NCBI RefSeq assembly: GCF_904063055.1
Contig: NZ_CAJFCN010000011.1
Location: 120,961 to 184,960 of the forward strand
Source of the DNA: Pseudomonas paracarnis
Lineage (GTDB): Bacteria > Pseudomonadota > Gammaproteobacteria > Pseudomonadales > Pseudomonadaceae
Length of the DNA stretch: 64,000 nt
Direction of reading: 5' to 3'
The notes under the pieces are model-generated. The model ran no database searches. It was not told the DNA's origin and saw nothing but the letters and a program-made list of their open reading frames with translations. Positions 13,601-22,455 of this stretch are shown here, piece after piece; position 1 is the first letter of the stretch; every line of letters starts with the position of its first letter. A program made the position numbers and the translations under genes.

Positions 13601-16600
13601 CAACTCACTTTGGCGCAACGTCTCGTCGGTATTCCCCTTGCCCTTCGCGCTGGTCCACGCCAGGTCACTCTTGCTCTTCTCGTGGCTCTCCTGGTGCAGG
13701 TCTTTGACCGCCTCGAAGGTCACCGCGCCGCCACTGGTGATGGCCAGGTCCTTACCGCTCTCAAGCTTGGCCCGCTGATACAACTGATCACCGCCACTGA
13801 CCAGCGACAGATCACCACCAGTCTTGATCTCAGTCCCCACATTTGTAACGTGGGTCACCTCATCACGCTTGGTCTTCTTCGCGCCCCAGCCCCCCTTCTC
13901 CTTCATGTCGTAAAGGCTGTAGGTGCTGTTCTGCGCAGCCAACAAACTCAACTTATCCCCGCTATACAGATAAGCCTCATTCCCCGCACTGATCCTGCTC
14001 GCCACGATCGTGGTGTCACGCCCCGCCTGGCTGACAAAATCCCCACCCGCCGTCAGTACGCTCGCCACTTGGGTGGCCTGGTCGTCCGAGGTCTTGATGC
14101 GTTTTTTGCCGTCCTTTTCCTTGCCCTCGACGTTGTGCATGTCGCTGACCGAGGCGACGTTAAGGTCGCGGCCGGCGGCGATGGTGAGGTCTTTGCCGGC
14201 GGTGGCAGTGCTGCCGATGATGTTGACGTCTTGCCCGGCCTGCATGTTGAGGTTGCCGCCCGCCGTGACGCTGGCGGCGAGGTTTTTGACGTCGGTGGTG
14301 ATGCTGGATTTCTCGCCGCCGTCGCGGGTCTCGTGTTTGACGCGGGTGTCGCTGGCGGCGATGAGGTTGAGGTCGCGGCCGGCGGTGAGGTTGGCGTCGT
14401 TGCCAGCGGTGAGAGCGCCTCGGTTGGTGAGGTCGCGCCCGGCGTCGATGGCGAGATTTTCGCGGGCGACGATGGTGCCGGCGCTGGTGTCGGTGAGGGT
14501 GCGCATACCGGCGCCGTCACGCACCTGGATGGCGGTGGTTTCGTTGGTGATGTCGCCTTTGAGCGCCGTGAGGCTGACTTGCTTGCCGCGGATTTCGCCG
14601 GCCATGGCGTTGCGGATGCTGTCCTGGGCCAGCAGGTTGAGGTTGTTGCCGGCTTCGACCAGGCCACCGGTGTAGATGCTGCCGCTGCTGATGGCGGAGA
14701 GGTTGTTGCTGGCGCGCAGTGTGCCGACGTTGATCAGGTCGCCGCCGGTGACCAGGTTGAGGTCGCGGCCTTGGATGAGGCTGTTGCCGTGCACGTTGCG
14801 CGAGTCGGCCTGGGCCAGGTACAGCACCGGTACGAGGACGGTCTGGCCGTCGATGACGCGGTTTTCCATCCACACGATGTCGTGGGTCAGGGCGCCGACT
14901 TGCTGGTCGGTGAGGGCCACGCCCAGGCTCAGGCGCAGGGCGTCTTTGCTGGCGAGGCCGTTGTCCATCAGGTAGCGGAACTGGTCGGCGTCGCTGTACA
15001 GGCCGCCGGCGAGGAAGCGTTGGCCGGTTTGCGCGAGGACGGCGTCGCGGATCAAGCGGGTTTCGTACTGGCCGTCACCGAGGCGGCGCCAGGCGTTGTC
15101 GGCGGTGAAACCGAGTTTGCCGAGCATGTAGTCGGAGCTGAAGAAGCCCGACACCGAGGTGAATTCGGGGTTGGTCTCGATCAGGTAGTGGCTGGTAGGG
15201 TCGGCGTTTTTGACGAACAGACCGTACTCGCCCTTGGGCAGTTGGAAGGTGGGCGAGGTGGTGGGATCGACCGGGGCAAACGCGGTGCCGGTGTAGTCCA
15301 CAGGCACGAAGCCGCCACCAGGGGCAACGCCTACCACGGGCAATACGCTGCCAGGCGCCTGGGCGCTCGGGTCGTTGGCGTGTTTGCTCAGGTTGATGTT
15401 GATGCCGCCGACGGGGATGCCGGTCTGATCGTCGCCGAGGGTGCCGGTCAACTGGGCCAGGGTGTTGTTGTGCAGCGTGCCGTTTTGCAGGGTGCGGGCG
15501 ACGTTGAGGTTGACCGTGCCGCCCGCTTGCAGGGTGGCGTCGTAGCCGGGGCCGCTGTTGTTGGTCCAGGTGGTGACGTCACTTGCGTAGGCGAACGGTA
15601 GGCTATTGGGTGAGCGGCTTTTGAGTTCTTCGAAGCGCGCCTTATCGAAATTCCCGGCCGCCGTGGCCGCATTGAACGCGGGCACGTCGACATATTGCAT
15701 GCGTTCAAACAAATCGTCGGAGACGTGACCTGGCGTGCCGATGACAAGCTTGCGCTGGCCCGTGCGCGTGGCAGCGCCCTGGTTGAGCAGGTCACCGGCG
15801 GTGATGCTCAAGTCGCCATTGGCGGCCATCAGGCTGTAGCGGTTCTGCACAGTGTCGCCTTGCAGCAGCATGTTTTTGCCCGCCACCAGGCGCGCCGCTA
15901 ACGAGTCCTTGGTCGCCGCCTCAAGGTACGTTTCGTAGATGGTGATCTCGCCACGTTCCCAGTTGTCGCTCTCGCCGCAGTGCTGGCCACAGATCCAACT
16001 CAAGCTGCCGGTGGTCAGCGTTTGCCCGAGTTCGAATTCATCTTTGGCGTTTTCGATAAAGCCTGCATTGATGCCGATCGAGCCTTCGCTTTCCACGGTG
16101 CCGGAGCGGTTGCTGAACAGCACGGCACGCCCGCCATCGCGGGCGGCGAAGCTCAGGTTGCCTTTGCTGTAGACATCGCCATAGCTGTTGCTGAAGCCAT
16201 TGCTGCGCAAGGTCATGTCGCCGCCGCTGAACAGCAGCGTGTTGGCGGCATTGGTGATGCCGTTGACTGCGGTGAGGTTCACTGCACCCTGGGCACCGAG
16301 GGTGCCACGGTTGTTGATTTGCGCGGCGGCGATGTCCAGTTGCTGGCGGGCGGTGAGGAAACCGAGGTTGTCCAGGGTGCCGCCCAGGGTCAGGCGCGCA
16401 TTGGTGGCCGCCAGGCGGCCGCCGTTCTGGCTGAGGTTGTTGGCGGCGACGGTGAGTGTTTGCAGGGCCGAGACGCGGCCGCTGTTGGTGATATCGCCGG
16501 TGGTGATGCTGATGTCGCCGTCGCTGAGCAGTTCGCCGCCGTTATCCAGGCTGGCCACGTTGAGGATCAAGCCCTTGGCGCTGGCCAAGCGGTCACCGGC

Positions 16601-19600
16601 CTTGAGGGCCAGCCCTTGGTCGCTCTTGTAGGTGAGCACGTCGTTGAGTTGCACACGGCCCAGGCCGTCGACTTTACCGAATGCCCAGTCGGCGCTGCCC
16701 ATGCCCTGGATATTGCCCTGGCTGCCTGCGAGGCTGGCGGTGTTGAGGTGGAACAGGCCGGTGCCGGCGTGTTGCAACATGCCGTTCTGGTTGTTGAGGC
16801 TGGCGGCGTCAAGGCTGAAGGCCTGGCTGCCGAATTCGAGGGTGCCGTTCTGGTTGTTCAGCGCGCCGCTGAGGTTGAGTTTGCTGCTGGCGCCGCCCAA
16901 TGCACGCAGTTGCCCGCTGACGCTGTTATCCAGGTTGCCGCCGGTGAGGGCCAGGCCCTGGTTGGCTTCGATCAGGCCGCCCTGGTTGGTGAGCGTGTTG
17001 CGTGAGGTCAGGTTGATCTGATTGCCGCTGACCTGGCCGCCCGCGCTGTTGTCGAGGCTGGCGCCGCTGACGGTCACTTGTTCTTTGCCGAACAGCTTGC
17101 CGCCACGGTTGGCCAGGGCCTCTACGGTCAGTTGCAGGTTGCCGACCAGGCTGGCCATCAGGCCGCCGCTGGCGTTGTCGACGCTGTTGGCGGTGACGCT
17201 CAGGCTGTCGCCCTGCACGGTGCCGCCCTGGTTATCCAGGCGGGTGATGTTCAGTTCGGTGAGGGCGCCGCCGCTGAGAATCAGGCCCTTGCGGTTGCTC
17301 ACATCCTGGCCGCTGGAGCTCAGGCCTTCGGCGCCGGCCAGCAGTTGGCCGTTGTCGTTGTTCAGGTGCTGCGCGGCGATGTCCAGGCGCTTGCCGCGCA
17401 GGGTGCCGCCGTCGTTATTGAGGGTGGTGAGTTGCTTGACCAGCACGCTGCGCTCGCCCGCGTCGATCTGGCCGCCGACGTTGGTGAGCAGGTCGCTGAC
17501 CTTGAGCACCACATCACCGCCATCGCTGACCAGCACGCCTTTGTTGCTGTTGTTGAAGGTCTGCGCGGTGACGTCGACGGTCTGCCCCAGCAGGATGCCA
17601 GCGCTGTTGTCGAAGCGCTCGCCTTGCAATTGCAGCAGGCCCTCGCTCTGGATACGGCCCTGAGCGTTGAGCAACTGGCCCGGGCCTTTGAGCAGTAGGC
17701 TTACGCCCTGGGCGCCACCGGCGAGCAGGCCGGCGTTGCGATTGTCGAGGCCCGAGGCGCGCACGTCGAGGTGGTCACCCAACACGCGCCCGGCGCGGTT
17801 GTCGATGTCGCCGCCAGCCACGTCGAGCAGCAGTTGCTTGCCGACGATTGTGCCGCTCTGGTTATCCAGGTTGGCGGCGTGCAGTTCGATATCGCCCTGC
17901 CCGGCCTGCAAGCGGCCCTCGGCGTTGTTGAGCTGTTGCGCGGCGGTGAGGGTGAGCTTGCCGGTGTCGGCGCTGAGTACGCCGCCTGCGTTGCTGCTGA
18001 GGGTGCCGGCAGTGACGCTAAGATCGGTGCTGGCCTGGGCGAAACCCTGGTTGTTGTTGAAGGTGTTGGAAACGGCGAGGTTGAGCGCGCCACCGTCGGC
18101 CTGGATCAAGCCCTTGAGGCTGTTGTCGAGGTTGCTGGCAGTGACGGTCGCGGTTTTGGCCACCAACACGCCGTTCTGGTTGTTCAGGTTGCCGGCGTTG
18201 ACGGTCAGGTCGTTGGCGATGACTTGGCCGCCGCTGTTGTTCAGGTCGGCACTGGTGAGCACCAGGCTGCCACCGGCCATTTCGATACGGCCCTGGCGGT
18301 TGTCCAGGGACGCGCTGTTGAGCGTGGCGGCCTGGCCTTCGCCGAAGCGGATCAGGCCGCCAAGGTTGACGATGGCCGGTGAGTTGATCGCCAGGCTCTG
18401 CTCACCGAACAGGCGCGCAGTGGCGCCCTGGTTGGTGAGCTTGGCGCTGCTGACCTCGACGCTCTTGGCCTGGATGATCGCGCCCTGGTTGGTCAGCGCT
18501 TGCGCGGCAGTGATCGCCAGTGCGCGGCTGGCCAACAGGTTGCCGCTGGTGGTGACGGTTTGCGCGTTCACCACCAGATCGCCGGTGGTGTTGCGGCTGT
18601 TATCAGCGGCGACGCCGGCTTCGATGATGCCGGGGTTGTTCACGCTGGCCGCGTTGATCTCGATGCGCTGGCCGGCGGCGATGCTCTTGCGGTTGACCAG
18701 CGCCTGGGCGCTGGTGACCTGCACGTTGCCGTTGGCGTAGACCTTGTCGGTGAGGTCGACGTTTTGCGCGGTGACTTTGACGTTACCGGTGGCCACCGTT
18801 TGCGCCATGCTCAGGCGCCCGTTGGCGTCGAGCTGAATATCGCCACCACTGGCGGCCAGGGTGCCGTCGAGCTTCACGCCCACACCGGCCTCGGTGCCCA
18901 CCAGTTTGATCGCGCCGGCATACATGCCACCCAGGGCCGAGGAGTCAATTGCCAGCTCGGGCTTGGTGCTGCCGTCATCGGCGCGGGCGGTGGTTTTCAG
19001 GCTTTGCGCATCGACGTCGTTGCGCCCGGCGATCACGTTGAGTTCGCGGGCGTTGATTTGTGCGTTGATCTTGGCCGAGCGGGTGATGATATCGAAGCGT
19101 TCGACATTGCTGGCGTTCAAGCCCTGGCCGTCGATGGTCACGGCGCCGCCATCCACTTCATAGCGCTGCAATTGGCCGCTGGCGTCGAGCACCGGTTTGC
19201 CGGTGGTGAGGGTGACGTTGGGGGTGTTGATAAAGCCGCAACCGCTGCACGTCACGCCGTACGGGTTGGCGACAATGACCTTGGCCGACTGCCCCGCCAC
19301 TTCGGTGTAGCCGCGCAACTGGCTGGGGCTGCCGCCGTTGACTTCGTTGAGGATGACGTTCGCCGCGCCGCCCTTGAGATTGGGGTTGCCGACAATGATC
19401 CCGCCCAGTTGGGTGTTGACCATGGCGCCGTTGCCATTGTTGAGGATCACGCCGTTGGGGCCGACGTTGTAGTCCTTGAACTGGTTATGGGACAGGCCCG
19501 CGCCATTGGGGGTGGCGATGTTTACCACCGGCACGCCATTGCCCGCCGCGCCCACGGTGGTGCCCGGCGCACTGACCACGATGCCCTCGGCCTGGGCCAG

Positions 19601-19732
19601 CAGCGGCTGCCAGAACAGTGCGTTGGCAAGGATCAACGCCAGCCCGCGCTTGGGCAGGCCGAAGAACGCGTCCCGGCGCTTCAGGGCGGCAGAAGGTTGG
19701 CGGGCCAGGAAGGCGAATTGGCGAACATCCAT
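10691..19732 (-). CDS. cdiA: CdiA-like two-partner-secretion exoprotein with Hint domain and C-terminal toxin
   Basis: 3013 residues. Residues 1-50 are a signal region (LALILANALFWQPLLAQAEG). Residues about 50-240 form the TPS secretion domain (NGAGLSHNQFKDYNVG, VILNEVNGGSPSQLRGYTEV, VIVANPYGVTCSGCGFINTP). A long filamentous-hemagglutinin region of LDN-x-G repeats follows, then a hydrophobic DUF637-like pretoxin part (about 2120-2200; LGQGAMLAIIIVVTVLTAGA) and an AGK-rich linker. A Hint autoprocessing domain starts with CCFAAGTMVATPDGERAI (about 2684) and ends HTFYVGKLSTWVHN (about 2830). The last 180 residues are the toxin, with HEWCMVCRAPEFKQWGV and GGHGGNASGAFHNELKAVID; His/Asn-rich motifs suggest a nuclease, not proven. 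It is secreted by the CdiB gene upstream. The toxin-coding end is less GC-rich than the rest, typical of exchanged tips. Confidence 0.88.
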   Translation of the reverse strand: MDVRQFAFLARQPSAALKRRDAFFGLPKRGLALILANALFWQPLLAQAEGIVVSAPGTTVGAAGNGVPVVNIATPNGAGLSHNQFKDYNVGPNGVILNNGNGAMVNTQLGGIIVGNPNLKGGAANVILNEVNGGSPSQLRGYTEVAGQSAKVIVANPYGVTCSGCGFINTPNVTLTTGKPVLDASGQLQRYEVDGGAVTIDGQGLNASNVERFDIITRSAKINAQINARELNVIAGRNDVDAQSLKTTARADDGSTKPELAIDSSALGGMYAGAIKLVGTEAGVGVKLDGTLAASGGDIQLDANGRLSMAQTVATGNVKVTAQNVDLTDKVYANGNVQVTSAQALVNRKSIAAGQRIEINAASVNNPGIIEAGVAADNSRNTTGDLVVNAQTVTTSGNLLASRALAITAAQALTNQGAIIQAKSVEVSSAKLTNQGATARLFGEQSLAINSPAIVNLGGLIRFGEGQAATLNSASLDNRQGRIEMAGGSLVLTSADLNNSGGQVIANDLTVNAGNLNNQNGVLVAKTATVTASNLDNSLKGLIQADGGALNLAVSNTFNNNQGFAQASTDLSVTAGTLSSNAGGVLSADTGKLTLTAAQQLNNAEGRLQAGQGDIELHAANLDNQSGTIVGKQLLLDVAGGDIDNRAGRVLGDHLDVRASGLDNRNAGLLAGGAQGVSLLLKGPGQLLNAQGRIQSEGLLQLQGERFDNSAGILLGQTVDVTAQTFNNSNKGVLVSDGGDVVLKVSDLLTNVGGQIDAGERSVLVKQLTTLNNDGGTLRGKRLDIAAQHLNNDNGQLLAGAEGLSSSGQDVSNRKGLILSGGALTELNITRLDNQGGTVQGDSLSVTANSVDNASGGLMASLVGNLQLTVEALANRGGKLFGKEQVTVSGASLDNSAGGQVSGNQINLTSRNTLTNQGGLIEANQGLALTGGNLDNSVSGQLRALGGASSKLNLSGALNNQNGTLEFGSQAFSLDAASLNNQNGMLQHAGTGLFHLNTASLAGSQGNIQGMGSADWAFGKVDGLGRVQLNDVLTYKSDQGLALKAGDRLASAKGLILNVASLDNGGELLSDGDISITTGDITNSGRVSALQTLTVAANNLSQNGGRLAATNARLTLGGTLDNLGFLTARQQLDIAAAQINNRGTLGAQGAVNLTAVNGITNAANTLLFSGGDMTLRSNGFSNSYGDVYSKGNLSFAARDGGRAVLFSNRSGTVESEGSIGINAGFIENAKDEFELGQTLTTGSLSWICGQHCGESDNWERGEITIYETYLEAATKDSLAARLVAGKNMLLQGDTVQNRYSLMAANGDLSITAGDLLNQGAATRTGQRKLVIGTPGHVSDDLFERMQYVDVPAFNAATAAGNFDKARFEELKSRSPNSLPFAYASDVTTWTNNSGPGYDATLQAGGTVNLNVARTLQNGTLHNNTLAQLTGTLGDDQTGIPVGGININLSKHANDPSAQAPGSVLPVVGVAPGGGFVPVDYTGTAFAPVDPTTSPTFQLPKGEYGLFVKNADPTSHYLIETNPEFTSVSGFFSSDYMLGKLGFTADNAWRRLGDGQYETRLIRDAVLAQTGQRFLAGGLYSDADQFRYLMDNGLASKDALRLSLGVALTDQQVGALTHDIVWMENRVIDGQTVLVPVLYLAQADSRNVHGNSLIQGRDLNLVTGGDLINVGTLRASNNLSAISSGSIYTGGLVEAGNNLNLLAQDSIRNAMAGEIRGKQVSLTALKGDITNETTAIQVRDGAGMRTLTDTSAGTIVARENLAIDAGRDLTNRGALTAGNDANLTAGRDLNLIAASDTRVKHETRDGGEKSSITTDVKNLAASVTAGGNLNMQAGQDVNIIGSTATAGKDLTIAAGRDLNVASVSDMHNVEGKEKDGKKRIKTSDDQATQVASVLTAGGDFVSQAGRDTTIVASRISAGNEAYLYSGDKLSLLAAQNSTYSLYDMKEKGGWGAKKTKRDEVTHVTNVGTEIKTGGDLSLVSGGDQLYQRAKLESGKDLAITSGGAVTFEAVKDLHQESHEKSKSDLAWTSAKGKGNTDETLRQSELKAQGELAIKAVNGLKIDIKQIDQNTVSQTIDVMVKADPQLAWLKEAEKRGDVDWRHVKELHDSFKYSHSSLGQGAMLAIIIVVTVLTAGAASALAASAGSAVGAGSTMAAATAATAATSTTAAVAGTAAGLGNVIATASLTSLASTGVVSTINNKGNLGAAFKETFSSDSLKQSLIAGASAGFVNYASGNWFGAQSDPVTNKVSGPSVVPHWNDPAAIGRFGTIQLAGGAVRGTLSEALGQGSFKDAMKGSLFDVMQATAFTGVGDFGNAFKLQDSDLSKTALHAVVGGLLSEAMGGDFKTGAMAAGANEALIVALDKSPLLSGNDPAGHDRLVNAASKLVGLLAAASVDGDVAMGSEIAGNAQSYNRKLHVQEEKRLAQEAKSLDATKGQSRSGFEWDALLTFVAGGEVDQKTNNELQGILAGYGPSNPEGQALGDDLTVARGVITKLQNEKVLLTWGDGSPIVANGDQVVAFKSTEKQYKDSLLFNPSSNTTYNNEPGGMGVVPDAWSEQYGERTAITKLPEIAALSSDAASQAEQIDRLRVLASGGINSDIDLKLLAELMPIGGVGKGALLSAIKELAARDALAVKGTEAIAGKAAETVAGKGIESAAGKGLDAAAGKGTEQFANQAQAKLAGYSPCCFAAGTMVATPDGERAIDALRVGDVVWTKPEEGGEPFASKVSATHIRTDQPIYQLTLVKNGSAGQGITETLQVTPGHPFYVPKRKGFVPLIELKPGDQLQSLGDGATQEASISVVSIKLLQSQGKTYNLTVDIGHTFYVGKLSTWVHNIGPCYTCNAGSCSIHEVPSAGSPVSESHTDRTFQELVPDGKVPSVRNGAFTRWFDDLSPAELDVLWENRATREAIEARIRQPGGLHEWCMVCRAPEFKQWGVPMSEIQRFRTKTSELTWVNPIDGVPGGHGGNASGAFHNELKAVIDNSKSLNEFNKGVTALRDRWKIDPSLLPELPRGRN

Positions 19733-19762
19733 TGTCAGGCTCTCATGCAGCGGGGCGTTGAA

Positions 19763-21484
19763 TTACAGGAAGAAATCCATGCGAAAGTAGATCGGCGCTT
19801 CGCGCTCGGTGACTACACCGGGTCTTTCTAACGAATGAGCAAAGGTCACGCTGGTGCTGACGTGTTTGCCTCGGGCGAACAGCTCCAGGGAGTTGCTGGA
19901 CACCCGGCCATGAACGTTGTCGTTGTAGCGGTCGTTGCGGATCACGCCCTGGTCGTAGCCGACACTGGCGCCGTACTCGGCGAAGGCCGGGCGCATCCAG
20001 TCGAGGGTCACCGGGCGCGCCCAGCGCACTTCGTTGCGCCAGTAGCCGCCGCTGTCGCCGGTCAGCAACTGGTCCTTGAAACCGCGCACCGAGGCCGAGC
20101 CGCCAAGGCTCATGCGCTGCGGCGAAAACAGCGGGTCTTCGCTGCGTTGGCCGGTGGCCAAACTGCTGAAGCTGAACGACTCGCCCCACAGGCTGAAGGG
20201 TTGCAGGTAGCTGACGGTGGCGGTGTATTTGCGGTAGCGCGAGTTCGGCTGGCGACGGCCTGCTGGGTCACGCTCGTCTTGGGCCTGGGCGTCGAGCAGG
20301 CCGATGCCGCTTTGCATGCCCAGGTCCAGGTTGACGAAGGCACTGCCGATGCGCCGACCGTGGTTGACGCCCAGTTGCAGTTCGCTGAGGCGGTTGCTGC
20401 TGGGCGCGGTGCGCACGTCGAGGATGTAGTTGTTGGTGCGCAGGTGCGCCAGGCCGACGTTGACCGAGGTCTTGCTGACGTCGTCGCGATGGATCACCCG
20501 CTCGGCGCGCAGTTGGTGGTTCTGGTTGTCGCCGTCCTGCTTGTATTTGAAGCCGTCGGTGACGCCGTAGGTGCGGTAGTCGCTTTCGCTGTAGGTGTAG
20601 CTGAAGTTCCACCAGCCCCAGGGCAGGTTGTAGTAGAGCATGGTGTTTTTCGAGGTTTTCTGGTGGTCGCTGATGGCGTCGTGGCCGCCGCGCAGCATCA
20701 GTTGGTCACCCAGGCCCAGTGGGCTGTCCCACTCAAGGCCAGCGCCCCATTGCTGTTCGCCAGTGCTTTTCTGCCCGTCGTTGTTGCGCGACAGGCTGGC
20801 GCGCCAGGGCTTTTGCGCGGTGTTCTTGACCACCACGTCGCTGCCGCCGATTTGCTTGCCGGGGGTGAGTTCCATCTGCGCTTGTTTGGACGGCAGGCGG
20901 TTGAGCTGGTCCACCAGTTGCTCGATTTCACGTAGGTTCAGCGCTTCACCGACTTTGCCGGGAAAGGCCATGGCCAGTTCGCGGTCGGTCACCGTGCTGC
21001 CTTCGGCGCTGCGCAGGGCTTCGAGCTTGCCTTCCACCACCAGCACTTGCAGATGGCCGGTGGAGAGGTCTTGCTGCGGCAGGTAGGCACGGCTGGTGAC
21101 GCGGCCTTTGCCGAGGTAGTAGTCGGTGATGGTTTTGAGCAGGTCGTTCAGCTGGGACACGCCCAGGCACTGGCCGATGTAGGGCTTGAGCAAGCGCTCG
21201 CGGTCGGGCGCCGGCAGGCTGTCGGCGCCTTTGAGTTCGATGGTTTTGATCGGGAAGCAACGGGTGTCGGCCGGGGTTGCCGGGGCTTGGGGCTTGTCCG
21301 CTTTGCCGGGCAGGTCCTGGAGTTCCTGGAGGCGCCGCTGCTGCTCTTCGAGCAGGCGGTTCTGCCGGTCGCGGATCAAGTCCTGATCGCCAGGCGTGGG
21401 GGCGGCGGATGCACTGTTCAGGCCCATGCAAGTGAGCAGGAAAGTGCAGAGCAATAACCGGGTCCGTGGCAATAACGAAGACAT
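19763..21484 (-). CDS. cdiB: CdiB/FhaC/ShlB-type outer-membrane transporter
   Basis: 573 residues from ATG 21484, chosen because it opens the signal peptide MSSLLPRTRLLLCTFLLTCM...ASA; an in-frame ATG 13 codons upstream does not. Then come a Gln/Glu/Arg-rich helix (residues about 30-65), the POTRA domains (CFPIKTIELKGADSLPAPDR; LEALRSAEGSTVTDRELAMA) and a 16-strand barrel with SLGGSASVRGFKDQLLTGDS, the conserved region that covers the VRGY/F motif of the Omp85/TpsB superfamily. It ends YFRMDFFL, an aromatic outer-membrane terminus. It exports the CdiA-like protein encoded 30 bp downstream, and the pair is surely cotranscribed. Confidence 0.92.
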   Translation of the reverse strand: MSSLLPRTRLLLCTFLLTCMGLNSASAAPTPGDQDLIRDRQNRLLEEQQRRLQELQDLPGKADKPQAPATPADTRCFPIKTIELKGADSLPAPDRERLLKPYIGQCLGVSQLNDLLKTITDYYLGKGRVTSRAYLPQQDLSTGHLQVLVVEGKLEALRSAEGSTVTDRELAMAFPGKVGEALNLREIEQLVDQLNRLPSKQAQMELTPGKQIGGSDVVVKNTAQKPWRASLSRNNDGQKSTGEQQWGAGLEWDSPLGLGDQLMLRGGHDAISDHQKTSKNTMLYYNLPWGWWNFSYTYSESDYRTYGVTDGFKYKQDGDNQNHQLRAERVIHRDDVSKTSVNVGLAHLRTNNYILDVRTAPSSNRLSELQLGVNHGRRIGSAFVNLDLGMQSGIGLLDAQAQDERDPAGRRQPNSRYRKYTATVSYLQPFSLWGESFSFSSLATGQRSEDPLFSPQRMSLGGSASVRGFKDQLLTGDSGGYWRNEVRWARPVTLDWMRPAFAEYGASVGYDQGVIRNDRYNDNVHGRVSSNSLELFARGKHVSTSVTFAHSLERPGVVTEREAPIYFRMDFFL

Positions 21485-21976
21485 GTTCGATCCATCGAAA
21501 ATCAAGGGCCGCGAAACTAACATCGAACTTCCAGCTCGCCTAGAAACGGGCGAAGTGGGGCCGCTCGACTGATTAGTTTTCTAACCTGTTGATTATTAAT
21601 AATAATTTTTCATCAAAAGAGTTTAAGTCGGGCACTTACGGTGATTATTCCGACAAGCGGCAACTGTTTTGATGGCGATTCGACGAATGACTTTCCGACT
21701 GCCATTATTTAGCCATCAGGTGTTCGTCGAGTTAGGTTAGTACCGGAGAAGGGGGAAAAGTTCGCGGGGGTTTTGTGAATTGGATCCCATTTATCGGAAT
21801 TCCAACAAGAGGAGTGAACCACTGCAACCCATGGGTGGAAATACTACCTGTGGGAGCGGGCTTGGTCGCGAAGGCGGTGTGTCAGTCACTGCAACTGTTA
21901 CTGCACTATCGCTTTCGCAGGCAAGCCAGCTCCCACATTGGATCTTCATTGCTTTGAGCATTGCGTTCGCTTAACG
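21485..21976. other. cdiBA upstream region and REP element
   Basis: No gene. The part at about 21565-21625 is very AT-rich (TGATTATTAATAATAATTTT) in a GC-rich genome. This makes it a good candidate for the cdiBA promoter and for silencing by MvaT-type proteins, though that is inference. A REP pair fills 21849-21938. Confidence 0.55.
21849..21938. repeat. REP pair between cdiB and pgaD
   Basis: TGTGGGAGCGGGCTTGGTCG and, inverted about 45 bp later, TCGCAGGCAAGCCAGCTCCC-ACA. Pseudomonas-type REP doublet at the 3' end of the pga operon. Confidence 0.85.
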
Positions 21977-22453
21977 CTAGCCAATGCCCTTGTCTTTGTC
22001 GGGCACCAGGGTCAGGCCGGGGCGTTCGACGTCGCGGGAGACGTGGGATTTCACTTCTTCGACGCCGCCTTCTTCGTCGTTGTGGATCACCAGCACGCCA
22101 GGGCGGCGCAGTTGTTCGAGGTCGCCATCGCCCAAGTTGAAACTTTCACTCAGGTGCTGGTCGCTCAGCGCATTGGCCTCGGCGCGGCGCTGGGCGAATT
22201 TGCGCCCGCGATGCTGCTGATAACGTGCCCAACTGATCAGGATCACCGCATTGAACAGCGCGATCCACAGGTAAACCTGCAAGGTGTTGAGCGCAGCAAA
22301 GATAGGCGCCTCGATGCGCGGGCCGCCGTGGGTTTCAAGCATGGCGCTGATGCCTCGCGCCAGCAGCCAGATCAACCCACCCCAGGCCAGTAGGGTCAAC
22401 AGCACATCGACGATCCACATCAGTGTGTTTTGGCGAGTTCTGACCAGTTTCAT
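21977..22453 (-). CDS. pgaD: PgaD, PNAG synthase accessory membrane protein
   Basis: 158 residues from ATG 22453, two bases after the PgaC TGA. Two membrane helices (NTLMWIVDVLLTLLAWGGLI, about residues 9-33, and LQVYLWIALFNAVILISWAR, about 58-80) and a cytoplasmic hydrophilic tail. PgaD pairs with PgaC in the inner membrane and, in E. coli, takes part in c-di-GMP activation of the synthase. It is the last gene of pgaABCD. A longer frame to 22678 overlaps pgaC and is rejected. Confidence 0.85.
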   Translation of the reverse strand: MKLVRTRQNTLMWIVDVLLTLLAWGGLIWLLARGISAMLETHGGPRIEAPIFAALNTLQVYLWIALFNAVILISWARYQQHRGRKFAQRRAEANALSDQHLSESFNLGDGDLEQLRRPGVLVIHNDEEGGVEEVKSHVSRDVERPGLTLVPDKDKGIG

Positions 22454-22455
22454 GA

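Noticed and set aside
13382..15601. Plus-strand open frame of 739 codons
   Set aside because: Antisense to the CdiA-like gene in its repetitive high-GC part. Low-complexity Val/Ala/Gly/Asp composition and no recognisable domain.
21565..21625. Origin or phage attachment site in the AT-rich stretch before cdiB
   Set aside because: No DnaA boxes, iterons, tRNA or integrase nearby. An AT-rich promoter or silencer region is the simpler reading.
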